NCBI GenBank assembly: GCA_004375965.1 | Contig: SOIS01000231.1 | Span: 1 to 41,962, forward strand | Source: Candidatus Cloacimonadota bacterium | Lineage (GTDB): Bacteria; Hydrothermota; E44-bin80 | Direction of reading: 5' to 3' | Length of the DNA stretch: 41,962 nucleotides | Shown here: positions 32,379 to 40,644 of the stretch, piece after piece | Layout of the letters: the number at the start of each line of letters is the position of its first letter | How positions within the stretch are numbered: the first letter of the stretch is position 1 | Made by a program: the position numbers and the translations under genes | Notes under the pieces: generated by a model | The model's database searches: none | The model's input: the letters and a program-made list of their open reading frames with translations, nothing else | What the model was told of the DNA's origin: nothing

Positions 32379-33698
32379 ATGAAAATATTAGAGCAGGTAA
32401 AAAAAGATGGTGTAAAATTTGTAAGCTTACAAATTACTGATCTACTTGGTGTTGTAAAGGAAATCGTCATACCAGTTGAAGAATTAGAAAACACATTAAA
32501 GAATGGTGTTTGGTTTGATGGTTCTTCAGTTGAAGGTTTTGCAAGGATACAGGAAAGTGACCTATTTTTGAAACCAGACCCTGCAACGTATTCTATCGTT
32601 CCATGGCTAAAAGAAAACGGTAAAACGGCACGGTTCATATGTGATATTTACGGAGCAGATGGAAAACCTTTTGCAGGAGATCCCAGATTTGTTCTTAAGA
32701 AAGCAATAGAAGAAGCAGCTAAAATGGGATTTGAGTATAATATTGGACCTGAAATGGAATTTTATTTATTCAGGAAGGATGAAAAAGCAAGAACAATTCC
32801 TATGGATTACGGAAGTTACTTTGACTTATCTTCACATGAAGGATACAGAGTTATAAAAGAAATTATAACTGCACTTAAGAACTTTGGAATTACTGTTGAG
32901 GCATCTCATCATGAGGTAGGTCAGGGTCAGTATGAAATAGATTTCAATTACGGACCTGCTCTCCAAATTGCCGACAAGTTACTTACATTGAAATACACAG
33001 TGAAGAAAATCGCACAAATGCATGGTTTGCATGCAACGTTTATGCCAAAACCAATAAAAGGTGCTGCCGGCTCTGGAATGCATATCCACCAGAGTTTATT
33101 TGATATTAAAACAGCAAGAAATCTTTTTCATGATGAAACTGATAAATATAAGTTATCAAAGATTGCCTATAACTTTATTGCAGCACAAATGAAATTTATA
33201 AAAGCGATGTGCGCAATTCTTTGTCCGACTGTAAACTCTTACAAAAGGTTAATTTCTGGTTTTGAAGCACCTGTATACATTACCTGGGCAAGCATGAATC
33301 GGTCATCACTCATAAGAGTGCCCAAGTGGTTTAAGCAAAAACCAAAATCTGCAAGAATCGAATTACGGTGTGCTGATCCAACGTGCAACCCATATCTGGC
33401 GTTTGCTATTATGCTTAAAGCAGGTTTGGATGGAATTAAAAATAATCTAAAACCACCTAAACCTTTAGAAGACAATGTATTTCAATTTGATGATAAAGGT
33501 TTAGCAAGCGTAAATATCGATATGTTACCTACATCACTTTGGGAAGCGTTGCATGAACTGAAAAAGAATAAACTTCTTCAAGAAGCTCTTGGAGACCATT
33601 TATTTAAGAAATATATTGATATAAAAACAAGAGAATGGGATGAGTTTAAAACCCAGGTCACTTCCTGGGAAATAGACAAGTACTTAGACATTTTTTAA
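32379..33698 (+). CDS. glnA: Glutamine synthetase, type I
   Basis: GlnA makes glutamine from glutamate, ammonia and ATP. The 439 residues match GSI. Visible motifs are GVWFDGSSVEGFARIQESDL, the metal site EMEFYLF, the ammonia/glutamate segment GAAGSGMHIHQSLF and NSYKRLISGFEAPVYITW, with RIELRCADPTCNPYLA near the C-terminus. The adenylylation tyrosine loop of GSI-beta (NLYDLP) is replaced by NIDMLP, and the beta-type insertion is absent. It is therefore an alpha-type enzyme regulated by feedback or partner proteins. It begins a plus-strand stretch from its own promoter. Neighbouring genes include an amino-acid permease. Confidence 0.95.
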   Translation: MKILEQVKKDGVKFVSLQITDLLGVVKEIVIPVEELENTLKNGVWFDGSSVEGFARIQESDLFLKPDPATYSIVPWLKENGKTARFICDIYGADGKPFAGDPRFVLKKAIEEAAKMGFEYNIGPEMEFYLFRKDEKARTIPMDYGSYFDLSSHEGYRVIKEIITALKNFGITVEASHHEVGQGQYEIDFNYGPALQIADKLLTLKYTVKKIAQMHGLHATFMPKPIKGAAGSGMHIHQSLFDIKTARNLFHDETDKYKLSKIAYNFIAAQMKFIKAMCAILCPTVNSYKRLISGFEAPVYITWASMNRSSLIRVPKWFKQKPKSARIELRCADPTCNPYLAFAIMLKAGLDGIKNNLKPPKPLEDNVFQFDDKGLASVNIDMLPTSLWEALHELKKNKLLQEALGDHLFKKYIDIKTREWDEFKTQVTSWEIDKYLDIF

Positions 33699-33752
33699 CA
33701 TTCCTTCAAAATCAAACCCTCATTCACACCAAAATTTCGACGAGTAAAGAAT

Positions 33753-34208
33753 ATGATATACGATAGTGGGTATGAAAAATGTGCTCATCTATACGATCTG
33801 TTCGACAAGAAGGAAAACGTTGAGTTTTTCCTCCATTATGGCTTAGAAGCAGGGGAAATTCTCGACATAGGTGCAGGAACAGGTCGTATCGCGATCCCAC
33901 TTGCTGAAAAAGGGATTAAGGTTTTCTGTATTGAACCTTCCCCTGCTATTAGAAGAGAATTCCTGAAGAAACTTTCTCAACGACCTGACAAGCAAGAGAC
34001 CCACCTCGTTTTTGAGATATATGAATCAGGTAAGTTAATAAAACAAATTGAAGAAAGATCACTAGTAGGGATTATCGACAGGAAGAAGGTCCATCGTCTC
34101 CTGAGTGAAACTGGCTTCGAGGTGAAACAGGAGTTTAACAATTACGATCTTACAAAATATCAAGAGGGAGACTCACTCTTAATAGTAGAAGCTGCTAAAA
34201 GGCATTAG
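33753..34208 (+). CDS. Class I SAM methyltransferase, internally shortened
   Basis: The 151-residue product has SAM-binding motif I (EILDIGAGTGRIAIPL, about 37-52) and a motif-II acidic residue (VFCIEPSP, about 57-64). After FLKKLSQRPDK (about 71-81) it continues at once with ETHLVFEIYESGKLIKQ, which is the C-terminal segment of about 240-residue relatives. The central beta-4/beta-5 substrate region is therefore missing, apparently by an in-frame deletion of about 90-100 codons. It may be a non-functional remnant that kept its frame, or a mini-methyltransferase. It lies 54 nt after glnA with no clear ribosome site. Confidence 0.6.
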   Translation: MIYDSGYEKCAHLYDLFDKKENVEFFLHYGLEAGEILDIGAGTGRIAIPLAEKGIKVFCIEPSPAIRREFLKKLSQRPDKQETHLVFEIYESGKLIKQIEERSLVGIIDRKKVHRLLSETGFEVKQEFNNYDLTKYQEGDSLLIVEAAKRH

Positions 34209-34280
34209 GTAAGCCATTTCTCTAGCTATTAACTTTGAGAAAGTGCTCTAGCCTTTAAGTAGCAGATTAAGAGAAAATAC

Positions 34281-34309
34281 TTGACAAAACTGATAATGAA
34301 GAGTAAAAT
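34281..34309 (+). promoter_or_regulatory. Predicted promoter of the APC-EIIA gene
   Basis: TTGACA (34281-34286), 17 nt, TAAAAT (34304-34309), with the start at 34361 about 45 nt downstream of the predicted +1. Confidence 0.72.
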
Positions 34310-34360
34310 CATATATGCAAAAGATTTATAAGCACTTGGAAGCAATGTTAGGTAAAAATA

Positions 34361-36232
34361 ATGAACAGCAATCAAGATAAACGCTTAACCCGTCAACTGG
34401 GTGGTATTGCTGTATTTAGTATTTCAGCAGGTGCAATGATCAGTTCAGGCCTGTTTATTCTACCTGGACTGGTTTACGCTAAGGTTGGGCCAGCAGTGAT
34501 CTTAGTCTATATTATTGCAGGGATATTAGTTCTGCCCGCGCTCTTTGCTAAAGCTGAACTGGCCACTGCAATGCCAAAAGCGGGTGGAAGTTACTTTTTC
34601 ATCGAGCGCAGCATGGGGTCTGCAGCTGGAACAATAGGCGGATTCGCAAGCTGGTTTTCGCTCAGTCTCAAAAGTGCATTTGCATTGGTTGGGATCGGTG
34701 CGTTTGCAACATTGATCAATCCAAGCATTTCAGTACTGGAGATTAAACTCATTGCTTCTGGGTTCTGCCTATTTTTTATAATAATTAATTTAATAAGTGT
34801 CAAACTAACGAGTAAGATTCAAATTTTTCTTGTAATGATGCTTATCGGACTAACCATGATTTATATCTTACGCGGATCTATGTCGCTCGATGTTCACCGT
34901 TATAAGCAATCCATTCCGGTCAACTTTCACATGCTATTTGCTGCAGCAGGTTTGGTTTTTATATCATTTGGAGGATTAACAAAAATAACAAGTGTCGCAG
35001 AAGAGGTCAGGAATCCTTCAAAGAATATTCCGTATGGAATGATAATAGCATTTTGTGTAGTACTGTTTCTTTACGGATTAGCCATATTTGTAACCGTGGG
35101 TCTGCTTGATGGACACGAATTTGCACGTTCACTTACCCCTATATCAACTGGTGGATATAAAATCCTTGGTACATTTGGCAGTGTCGTAATGGCATTTGCA
35201 GCAATACTTGCCTTTGTCTCCACTGCAAATGCAGGTATACTGTCTGCCTCCCGGTTCCTAATGGCAATGAGCCGAGATAATCTCTTACCCGATTTCTTTT
35301 CAGGGGTAAATAAACGATTCAAAACACCTCACTTCTCAATAATTTTTACGGGTATTTTTATGCTAACGGCTATACTCTCTCTGAACCTCGTAACGCTTGT
35401 AAAAGTTGCATCAACAATGAAAATCCTGCTCTTTATATTTGTGATACTGGCATCCATCATTATGCGTCAGAGCAAAATTCTGAACTACAAGCCAGTGTTT
35501 GTTTCACCGTTATATCCATGGCTTCCGATAACGGGAATTATTTGTTACGTTCTTCTCCTCTTTGAGATGGGTATAGTATCACTTCTGGTAACAGGCGGAT
35601 TCATCCTTGCCAGCATTGTATGGTATAATATTTACACTCATGGAAAGACAATGCGTAAGTCTGCTTTAATTCATATTGTCGAACGTGTTACTGCTAAAGA
35701 GATAGCAGGCAATTCATTAGGCGGCGAGTTACGAGAAATCTTAAAAGAGCGTGATAACATAATTGAGGATAGATTCGATAAATTAGTAAACGGCTGTGAG
35801 ATTATTGATTTAGATGAGGAATTTTCCCTTGAAGAATTCTTTACATTTGCTGCAAAAAGACTTGCAAAACGATTACACATCGATTCAAGGCAACTACGCG
35901 ATTCATTCATCACCCGTGAGAAGGAATCAACAACGGAGATACGACCGGGTCTTGCAATCCCTCATATTATAATCGAAGGAGAGCATAGATTCGAGTTACT
36001 TGTGGCACGATGCAGAACCGGTGTTGATTTCACAGAAACATTACCGCCTGTCTATGCCGCGTTCGTATTGGTTGGTTCGCGTGACGAAAGGAACTTTCAC
36101 TTACGAGCACTCTCTGCAATTGCGCAAATTGTGCAGGATGAAAATTTTGACAAGAACTGGTTGAACGCTAAAAGCATTGAAGAATTACGTGATATTCTAC
36201 TGCTCGCAAAAAGACACCGTGAAGGAAAGTAG
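34361..36232 (+). CDS. APC-superfamily amino-acid permease fused to a PTS EIIA domain
   Basis: The 623-residue protein has two parts. Residues about 10-430 are a 12-helix APC permease, with ISAGAMISSGLFILPGLV in helix 1 (the unwound substrate-binding segment) and GGLTKITSVAEEVRNPSKNIPYG around helix 6. Residues about 475-620 resemble a type-2 PTS EIIA domain (EIIA-Fru/Mtl/Ntr): LRDSFITREKESTTEIRPG, then LAIPH, with H535 as the phospho-acceptor. No sugar-PTS EIIB/EIIC is nearby, so the domain is probably regulatory, gating uptake by PTS phosphorylation state. The substrate is not deducible. The stop codon lies inside a palindrome (36229-36257). Confidence 0.85.
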   Translation: MNSNQDKRLTRQLGGIAVFSISAGAMISSGLFILPGLVYAKVGPAVILVYIIAGILVLPALFAKAELATAMPKAGGSYFFIERSMGSAAGTIGGFASWFSLSLKSAFALVGIGAFATLINPSISVLEIKLIASGFCLFFIIINLISVKLTSKIQIFLVMMLIGLTMIYILRGSMSLDVHRYKQSIPVNFHMLFAAAGLVFISFGGLTKITSVAEEVRNPSKNIPYGMIIAFCVVLFLYGLAIFVTVGLLDGHEFARSLTPISTGGYKILGTFGSVVMAFAAILAFVSTANAGILSASRFLMAMSRDNLLPDFFSGVNKRFKTPHFSIIFTGIFMLTAILSLNLVTLVKVASTMKILLFIFVILASIIMRQSKILNYKPVFVSPLYPWLPITGIICYVLLLFEMGIVSLLVTGGFILASIVWYNIYTHGKTMRKSALIHIVERVTAKEIAGNSLGGELREILKERDNIIEDRFDKLVNGCEIIDLDEEFSLEEFFTFAAKRLAKRLHIDSRQLRDSFITREKESTTEIRPGLAIPHIIIEGEHRFELLVARCRTGVDFTETLPPVYAAFVLVGSRDERNFHLRALSAIAQIVQDENFDKNWLNAKSIEELRDILLLAKRHREGK

Positions 36233-36257
36233 GGGCACGGTGCACCGTGCCCCCTAC
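36229..36257. terminator. Palindromic element at a convergent junction, likely bidirectional terminator
   Basis: GGGGCACGGTG (36232-36242) and CACCGTGCCCC (36243-36253) are perfect 11-bp arms, flanked by GTA and, after one extra C, TAC. It includes the stop codon of the APC-EIIA gene and lies 8 nt from the HDAC-like stop. It belongs to the same GTAGGGGC family as the topA terminator. There is no long T-run, so termination is plausible but not certain. Confidence 0.7.
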
Positions 36258-36264
36258 CTTATTA

Positions 36265-37245
36265 TTAAAAGATTATTACATTCTTCAAGATGTTCTCGAT
36301 CGATTTTGCTGTTATTATTGCACTATCTTTTGAATAACCTCCGCCTAAAACCATCAATATTGGAATTTTATTTTTAACCGCATTTCTGAAAACTAATTCA
36401 TCACGCTCGATAATTCCCCCTTCAGAAATATTCATACACCCCAGAGTATCTTCTTTAAATATATCTGTCCCAGCAATATAGATAATGATGTCGGGTTTTG
36501 ACTTACGAATAGCATCAGGTATTTCTCTCTCTAATAATGAAAGATAATCCAGATCTTTAATGTGAGACATAACTGGATAGCCAAATTCAATATATTTTTT
36601 CGCTTCAAAGTCACCAGGATAAATGCGCTCATTATAAACATCGAAGATGTGAATCCTGTTATCATTCTTAAAAATGGATGCATTTCCATTACCTTGATGT
36701 GCATCCAGATCTATAATCATAATTGAGAGAGTATTATTATTATTAAACAATTTATACACTGCAATCGGAATATCGGCAAAAAAACAAAATCCGCCTCCAG
36801 AATCAGCCTTTGCATGATGATAACCACCGGACAAATTTATTGCCCAACCATATTCAAATGCCAGTACGCAACCCTTTATTGTTCCTCCAGTAGCATACTT
36901 TACGGATTTCAGAAGACAATTCTGTAGAATATCATTTGGTACTGATGATAGAACCTTTAATTCAGCTATCCTGGCAATAGTTTCCGAATGATTCAAAGCA
37001 GATAGATATTCCTTTGAGTGGATGAACAGAAGATCCTCTTTAGAAGCCATTTCTGGTGTATAAAATCTTTTTTTGTCAATCCCTACTTTTTTAACAAGAT
37101 AGTTATAAATTTTACCATATTTTTCTGAATCAAACGGATGAATCTCTTCTAATCCTCCAAATGTATGATCATACTGTTTTGTAAAAATAATGGGTACTTT
37201 GTTGAGCATTCTTTTGAATAGTGAGTTTCCTTTATTGAATTTCAT
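36265..37245 (-). CDS. Histone deacetylase-family (AcuC/APAH-like) amidohydrolase
   Basis: The 326-residue zinc hydrolase belongs to the arginase/deacetylase fold. The active-site histidine pair is H143-H144 (LSGGYHHAKAD). The zinc ligands D181 and H183 are in IIDLDAHQGNG. IYIAGTDIFKEDTLGCMNISEGG carries the second aspartate, and LGGGYSKDS the glycine loop with its tyrosine. Bacterial members deacetylate acetyl-lysine, acetylpolyamines or small acetamides; the substrate is unknown here. All catalytic residues are present. The ATG at 37245 has no clear ribosome site. A promoter lies at 37296-37323, and a TAACAA/TTGTTA inverted repeat (37256-37275) sits between it and the start. Confidence 0.85.
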   Translation of the reverse strand: MKFNKGNSLFKRMLNKVPIIFTKQYDHTFGGLEEIHPFDSEKYGKIYNYLVKKVGIDKKRFYTPEMASKEDLLFIHSKEYLSALNHSETIARIAELKVLSSVPNDILQNCLLKSVKYATGGTIKGCVLAFEYGWAINLSGGYHHAKADSGGGFCFFADIPIAVYKLFNNNNTLSIMIIDLDAHQGNGNASIFKNDNRIHIFDVYNERIYPGDFEAKKYIEFGYPVMSHIKDLDYLSLLEREIPDAIRKSKPDIIIYIAGTDIFKEDTLGCMNISEGGIIERDELVFRNAVKNKIPILMVLGGGYSKDSAIITAKSIENILKNVIIF

Positions 37246-37255
37246 CTATTGTAGA

Positions 37256-37275
37256 TAACAAAATCCATCTTGTTA
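37256..37275. other. Small inverted repeat in the HDAC-like leader
   Basis: TAACAA (37256-37261) and TTGTTA (37270-37275) flank an 8-nt loop, 10 nt before the start codon. It may influence translation, since no ribosome site is seen. Confidence 0.3.
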
Positions 37276-37295
37276 TTCCCCTTCTCCATGCTCCC

Positions 37296-37323
37296 TTTAT
37301 ACCATATTCCGTTGTAATGTCAA
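37296..37323 (-). promoter_or_regulatory. Predicted promoter of the HDAC-like gene
   Basis: On the minus strand, TTGACA (37323-37318), a 16-nt spacer and TATAAA (37301-37296). Confidence 0.7.
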
Positions 37324-37400
37324 GATAATACAATTTAGGTTTTCTATTTACGACTGTTAAAAAATTGTGGAGGGCGGGGCTCACAATGATAATTTGATGA

Positions 37401-37426
37401 GTGCTTTTGTAAATATTTACTCGCAC
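37401..37426. other. Extended palindrome in the HDAC/rseC gap
   Basis: GTAAATATTTAC (37409-37420) is a perfect 12-bp palindrome, itself flanked by GTGC (37401-37404) and GCAC (37423-37426). The gap from 37246 to 37541 shows no gene. The palindrome is upstream of the HDAC-like promoter and could be a protein-binding site. Confidence 0.35.
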
Positions 37427-37541
37427 AGGAGTTTTTAAACACTTAGCTTTGGCACAAAGAGGTTTTTCAGATTCAACAAAGCAAATTGTTTAGTTTTAAA
37501 GATCAGGGTGCACGATGTTGTACTATTTGTCACCCAATAAT

Positions 37542-38003
37542 TTAATAACTAAATGTATTATCAGTGGTTATGCTGATAATTTCTGGATGGAACGCTTTAT
37601 TTTTTACGAGTCTATTATTAACAATTCTTAAAATTAAAAAACTCACGGCAAGTAGGATAATGCCTGTTATGAGTCCGAGGAATTCCTTAGGTATCAACGT
37701 TATATATCTTGATAAAAAGGCAAAACCAAACGCCACGCCTATTAAGAAAAAAAGAGCAGGAACAAAGTATGCCCAGAAGGAAGCCACAAGAAGAGCTCCT
37801 CGTGCCAAACCAATCTCAACTATATCACCCTCTTTTGCACCAATAGGATTTTCTACCTCAACCGAAAACAACTTTCCTTCTTCTGGAGGTTTGCAGATTT
37901 CTTTTGATGGACAGTGATTGCACATCTTCTTTCGTTGGATAAGTACCTTTGCTGTTCCTTTATTAGTTATCTCAACAACCTTACCTGTTTCCCTGTTTTC
38001 CAT
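37542..38003 (-). CDS. rseC: RseC/MucC-family protein (SoxR-reducing system)
   Basis: From ATG 38003 the protein has 153 residues. The N-terminal domain holds a cysteine cluster C28-x2-C31-x5-C37 (MCNHCPSKEIC). Two membrane helices follow at about 66-95 and 103-125. RseC proteins often accompany rnf operons and assist the Rnf/Rsx complex or SoxR reduction. The start was chosen because its ATG shares the A of the rnfB stop (TGATG). An upstream reading to 38057 would be inside rnfB. It is the last gene of the rnf operon. Confidence 0.85.
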   Translation of the reverse strand: MENRETGKVVEITNKGTAKVLIQRKKMCNHCPSKEICKPPEEGKLFSVEVENPIGAKEGDIVEIGLARGALLVASFWAYFVPALFFLIGVAFGFAFLSRYITLIPKEFLGLITGIILLAVSFLILRIVNNRLVKNKAFHPEIISITTDNTFSY

Positions 38004-38836
38004 CACACAAGTACCTTCTCTTCCTTGACGAGTCTTTTTATTGTATTTGTTGGACATTTCTCCATGACGACATCCCAGTGTTCACAGTTATAGATCTTGC
38101 TGTAGTCAATCTTAGCAAGCATCTCATCCATATAGAAAGAACCATCCCCACAATTCTTTTCACAGAGACTGCAACCGATACATCCAACTTCACATATCTT
38201 TCTCACGACCGCACCTTTATCGGGATTGTTACAGGCAATTGTGATAGTAGCTGTAAGTTTTGTCTTATCAAATAATTCAATGGAGATAATATTCCTTGGA
38301 CAGGCAACCACACATTGACCACAGCCTGTGCATTTCACCAAATCAACAACAGGTAAACCTTCTTCCATCTCGATAGCATCAAAAAGACAGACATCAACGC
38401 AATCCCCATATCCAAAGCAGCCATAGGAACATGCAATTTCACCACCGACAATGTCTGCAACCTTACAGGTCTGTCCACCAATATAAATGGCTTTTTTCTT
38501 TCTTATCTCTTCGCTTGCACCACAGTGAACAATGGCAATCTTTGTAATTACCTCCTTACTCTCTATGCCGAGGATATTAGCAATATTCTCTGCAACTTCA
38601 CTATCTCCAACAGGACAATCATTAGGTTCTGCTTCGCCTTTAACAATTTTTTGGGCAAGATCATGGCAGCTTGCATTCCCACAGGCACCACAATTTGCAC
38701 CTGGCAACGCCTCAAGCACATGTTCTATCCTCGGATCTTCTTTCACATAAAGTTTCCTATTTGATATGGCAAGAATTACTGAAAAGAATAGACCAAGTCC
38801 TCCCATAGCTATTGTTGAAATTACTATAATGTTCAT
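38003..38836 (-). CDS. rnfB: Rnf electron transport complex subunit B
   Basis: RnfB is the ferredoxin-like entry subunit. The 277 residues comprise one membrane anchor (about 3-25), an Fe-S domain of the 4Fe-4S type (GANCGACGNASCHDLA and DCPVG, about 46-76), and several ferredoxin clusters. These are CSYGCFGYGDCVDVC, CTGCGQCVVACP, and CIGCSLCEKNC followed by EHWDVVMEKCP. Together they accept electrons from reduced ferredoxin. It lies 28 nt after rnfA and overlaps rseC by one base. Cysteine ligands appear complete. Confidence 0.95.
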   Translation of the reverse strand: MNIIVISTIAMGGLGLFFSVILAISNRKLYVKEDPRIEHVLEALPGANCGACGNASCHDLAQKIVKGEAEPNDCPVGDSEVAENIANILGIESKEVITKIAIVHCGASEEIRKKKAIYIGGQTCKVADIVGGEIACSYGCFGYGDCVDVCLFDAIEMEEGLPVVDLVKCTGCGQCVVACPRNIISIELFDKTKLTATITIACNNPDKGAVVRKICEVGCIGCSLCEKNCGDGSFYMDEMLAKIDYSKIYNCEHWDVVMEKCPTNTIKRLVKEEKVLV

Positions 38837-38864
38837 CTTTTCAACTCCTTAAGCTTTTTAACTT

Positions 38865-39446
38865 TTATGAGGTGCTGATAATTCCTGAGAACCCCATAAA
38901 TGCAAGGGCAAGAAGTCCTGATATGATTAGTGTTAGTGGAGCACCTTTAAATGCCTCAGGTACATCTGCAAATTCCAGCTCTTCTCTTATACCTGCCATA
39001 ATGAGAAGAACAAGTGTGAAACCAACTCCAGAACCAAAACCGAAGACTATACTTTCAAGGAAGTTATATTCACGAAGCACCATAAATAGAGTTAATCCAA
39101 GAATTGCACAATTGGTTGTAATAAGAGGCAAATAGATGCCAAGCGCTCTGTACAAATCAGGACTGAATTTTCTGATAAACATCTCAACTATCTGAACAAG
39201 GGAGGCAATTACAAGGATAAAAGAAACATACTCAAGAAAAGGCACATTAAATCTCACCAGGATATAATGGTATATGAGCCATGTAACTGTTGCTGCAAGT
39301 GTCATCACAAATGTTGCTGCAAGTCCCATTCCAACTGCAGATTCAATCTTTGAGGACACACCAAGAAATGGACAGATACCGAGAAAGTATGTTAATACTA
39401 TATTATTTACTATTGTAGCAGCAATAAAGATTAGGATTATGTTCAT
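38865..39446 (-). CDS. rnfA: Rnf electron transport complex subunit A
   Basis: This is a 193-residue integral membrane protein with six hydrophobic segments, in inverted topology to RnfE. The cysteine-containing helix TYFLGICPFLGVSSKIESAVGMG (about 19-41) and the second conserved part TTNCAILGLTLFMVL (about 109-123) supply the cysteines for the intramembrane [2Fe-2S] site shared with RnfE. It lies between rnfE (9 nt before) and rnfB. Confidence 0.95.
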   Translation of the reverse strand: MNIILIFIAATIVNNIVLTYFLGICPFLGVSSKIESAVGMGLAATFVMTLAATVTWLIYHYILVRFNVPFLEYVSFILVIASLVQIVEMFIRKFSPDLYRALGIYLPLITTNCAILGLTLFMVLREYNFLESIVFGFGSGVGFTLVLLIMAGIREELEFADVPEAFKGAPLTLIISGLLALAFMGFSGIISTS

Positions 39447-39455
39447 TTTGCCTCC

Positions 39456-40067
39456 TTACGCAGTTCTTTTTAACCTCTGATCAATTACATTCATTAATGC
39501 AATGAGAAATCCGAGTGTAATAAAAGCACCTGCAGGCAGAATCATTATCACCCAGGGCTCAAACCATGTTCCGAGTATTTGAATACCAAGGATGCTTCCT
39601 GAGCCAAGTAATTCCCTGATTGCTCCGAGAAGTAAAAGAGCAAGCGTGAAACCCAAACCCATGCCAAGTGCATCGAGGAAAGACCTATACAGTGGGTTCT
39701 TCTTTGCAAAAGCCTCTTGTCTTCCAAGAATTATACAGTTTACAACAATGAGAGGAACATAGGGTCCTAATTCCTTACTGATAGGAGGGAATTTTGCCCT
39801 TAAGTAAAGGTCTGCTATAGTAACAAACGTTGCTATGATTATTGTAAAGGTTGCAATCCTCACTTGATTTGGTACTATCTTTCTTATCAGTGAAACAACT
39901 ATACTTGTCGAGATAAGAACAAATGTCATTGCAATTCCCATTGATACACCGTTTATAACTGAAGTGGTAACTGCAAGCAAGGGGCACATCCCGAGCAGCT
40001 GTCTGAAAGCAGGATTTTCCTTCCAGAAACCCTTGAAGAATTCCATATAGAGTCTTACACTACTCAT
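39456..40067 (-). CDS. rnfE: Rnf electron transport complex subunit E
   Basis: RnfE pairs with RnfA to form the ion-translocating, [2Fe-2S]-holding membrane core. From ATG 40067 (203 residues) it begins MSSVRLYMEFFKGFWKENPAFRQLLGMCPLLAVTTS. The later VVNCIILGRQEAFAKKNP carries the second cysteine. The start is preferred over one five codons upstream because GGGGAGGG precedes it. It overlaps the rnfG stop by 8 nt. Six membrane segments are visible. Confidence 0.93.
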   Translation of the reverse strand: MSSVRLYMEFFKGFWKENPAFRQLLGMCPLLAVTTSVINGVSMGIAMTFVLISTSIVVSLIRKIVPNQVRIATFTIIIATFVTIADLYLRAKFPPISKELGPYVPLIVVNCIILGRQEAFAKKNPLYRSFLDALGMGLGFTLALLLLGAIRELLGSGSILGIQILGTWFEPWVIMILPAGAFITLGFLIALMNVIDQRLKRTA

Positions 40068-40644
40068 TTTCACCCTCCCCACTTGGCCCTATCTCCTTAA
40101 CAATCTCCTTAACCTCTTTTATAGTTGCATTAAGTATATTTACAACCGACCTTGAAGAGACTGTTGCACCAGTTATAGCTTGAATTTCATTCGGGTTTTC
40201 GGGTTTCTTACCCTTAACATAGTCTATTGCTGGTAAAACAGACACACCACTAAACTGTCCCTTGAAATTATCCTCTGTAATCTTTGCACCCAGTCCCGGT
40301 GTTTCAACGGACTCAAGAATATCTATACCCGTAAGCTTCCCAAGTTCAGAATCAATGCCTACCATTATCTTTATGATACCCTGGTATCCGCTTCCTTTTG
40401 CAACAAATGCGTATCCAACAAGCTCTCCCTCCTCGTTTAACCCTTTGAAAATAACTTTTTCACCACGTTCTATTATTTCCACATTTTTTACATCTGGAAG
40501 AACCTTAAATATTGCTTCTTGTGTTGCTTTTTCTGCATTTATCTTTATCAAGGGTTCAGCATACTGGTTCATGTAGACGAGGGATAAACCTGAAAAGAGA
40601 CAAACAACAGTCAGGACAATTATCATATGTGCTGATATATTCAT
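40060..40644 (-). CDS. rnfG: Rnf electron transport complex subunit G
   Basis: From ATG 40644 the protein has 194 residues: one membrane anchor (about 7-25) and a periplasmic FMN-binding domain. The flavin attachment segment is TGATVSS around residues 158-164, where a Thr is esterified to FMN. The alternative start 46 codons upstream lies inside rnfD and has no ribosome site. The chosen ATG overlaps the rnfD stop as ATGA after GGAGGGAGG. It is part of the redox chain from RnfC/RnfB to the membrane core. Confidence 0.94.
   Translation of the reverse strand: MNISAHMIIVLTVVCLFSGLSLVYMNQYAEPLIKINAEKATQEAIFKVLPDVKNVEIIERGEKVIFKGLNEEGELVGYAFVAKGSGYQGIIKIMVGIDSELGKLTGIDILESVETPGLGAKITEDNFKGQFSGVSVLPAIDYVKGKKPENPNEIQAITGATVSSRSVVNILNATIKEVKEIVKEIGPSGEGENE

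Noticed and set aside
37232-37426. Minus-strand 64-codon frame upstream of the HDAC-like gene
   Set aside because: It contains the predicted HDAC-like promoter and a repeat fragment, overlaps the next start and resembles no protein.
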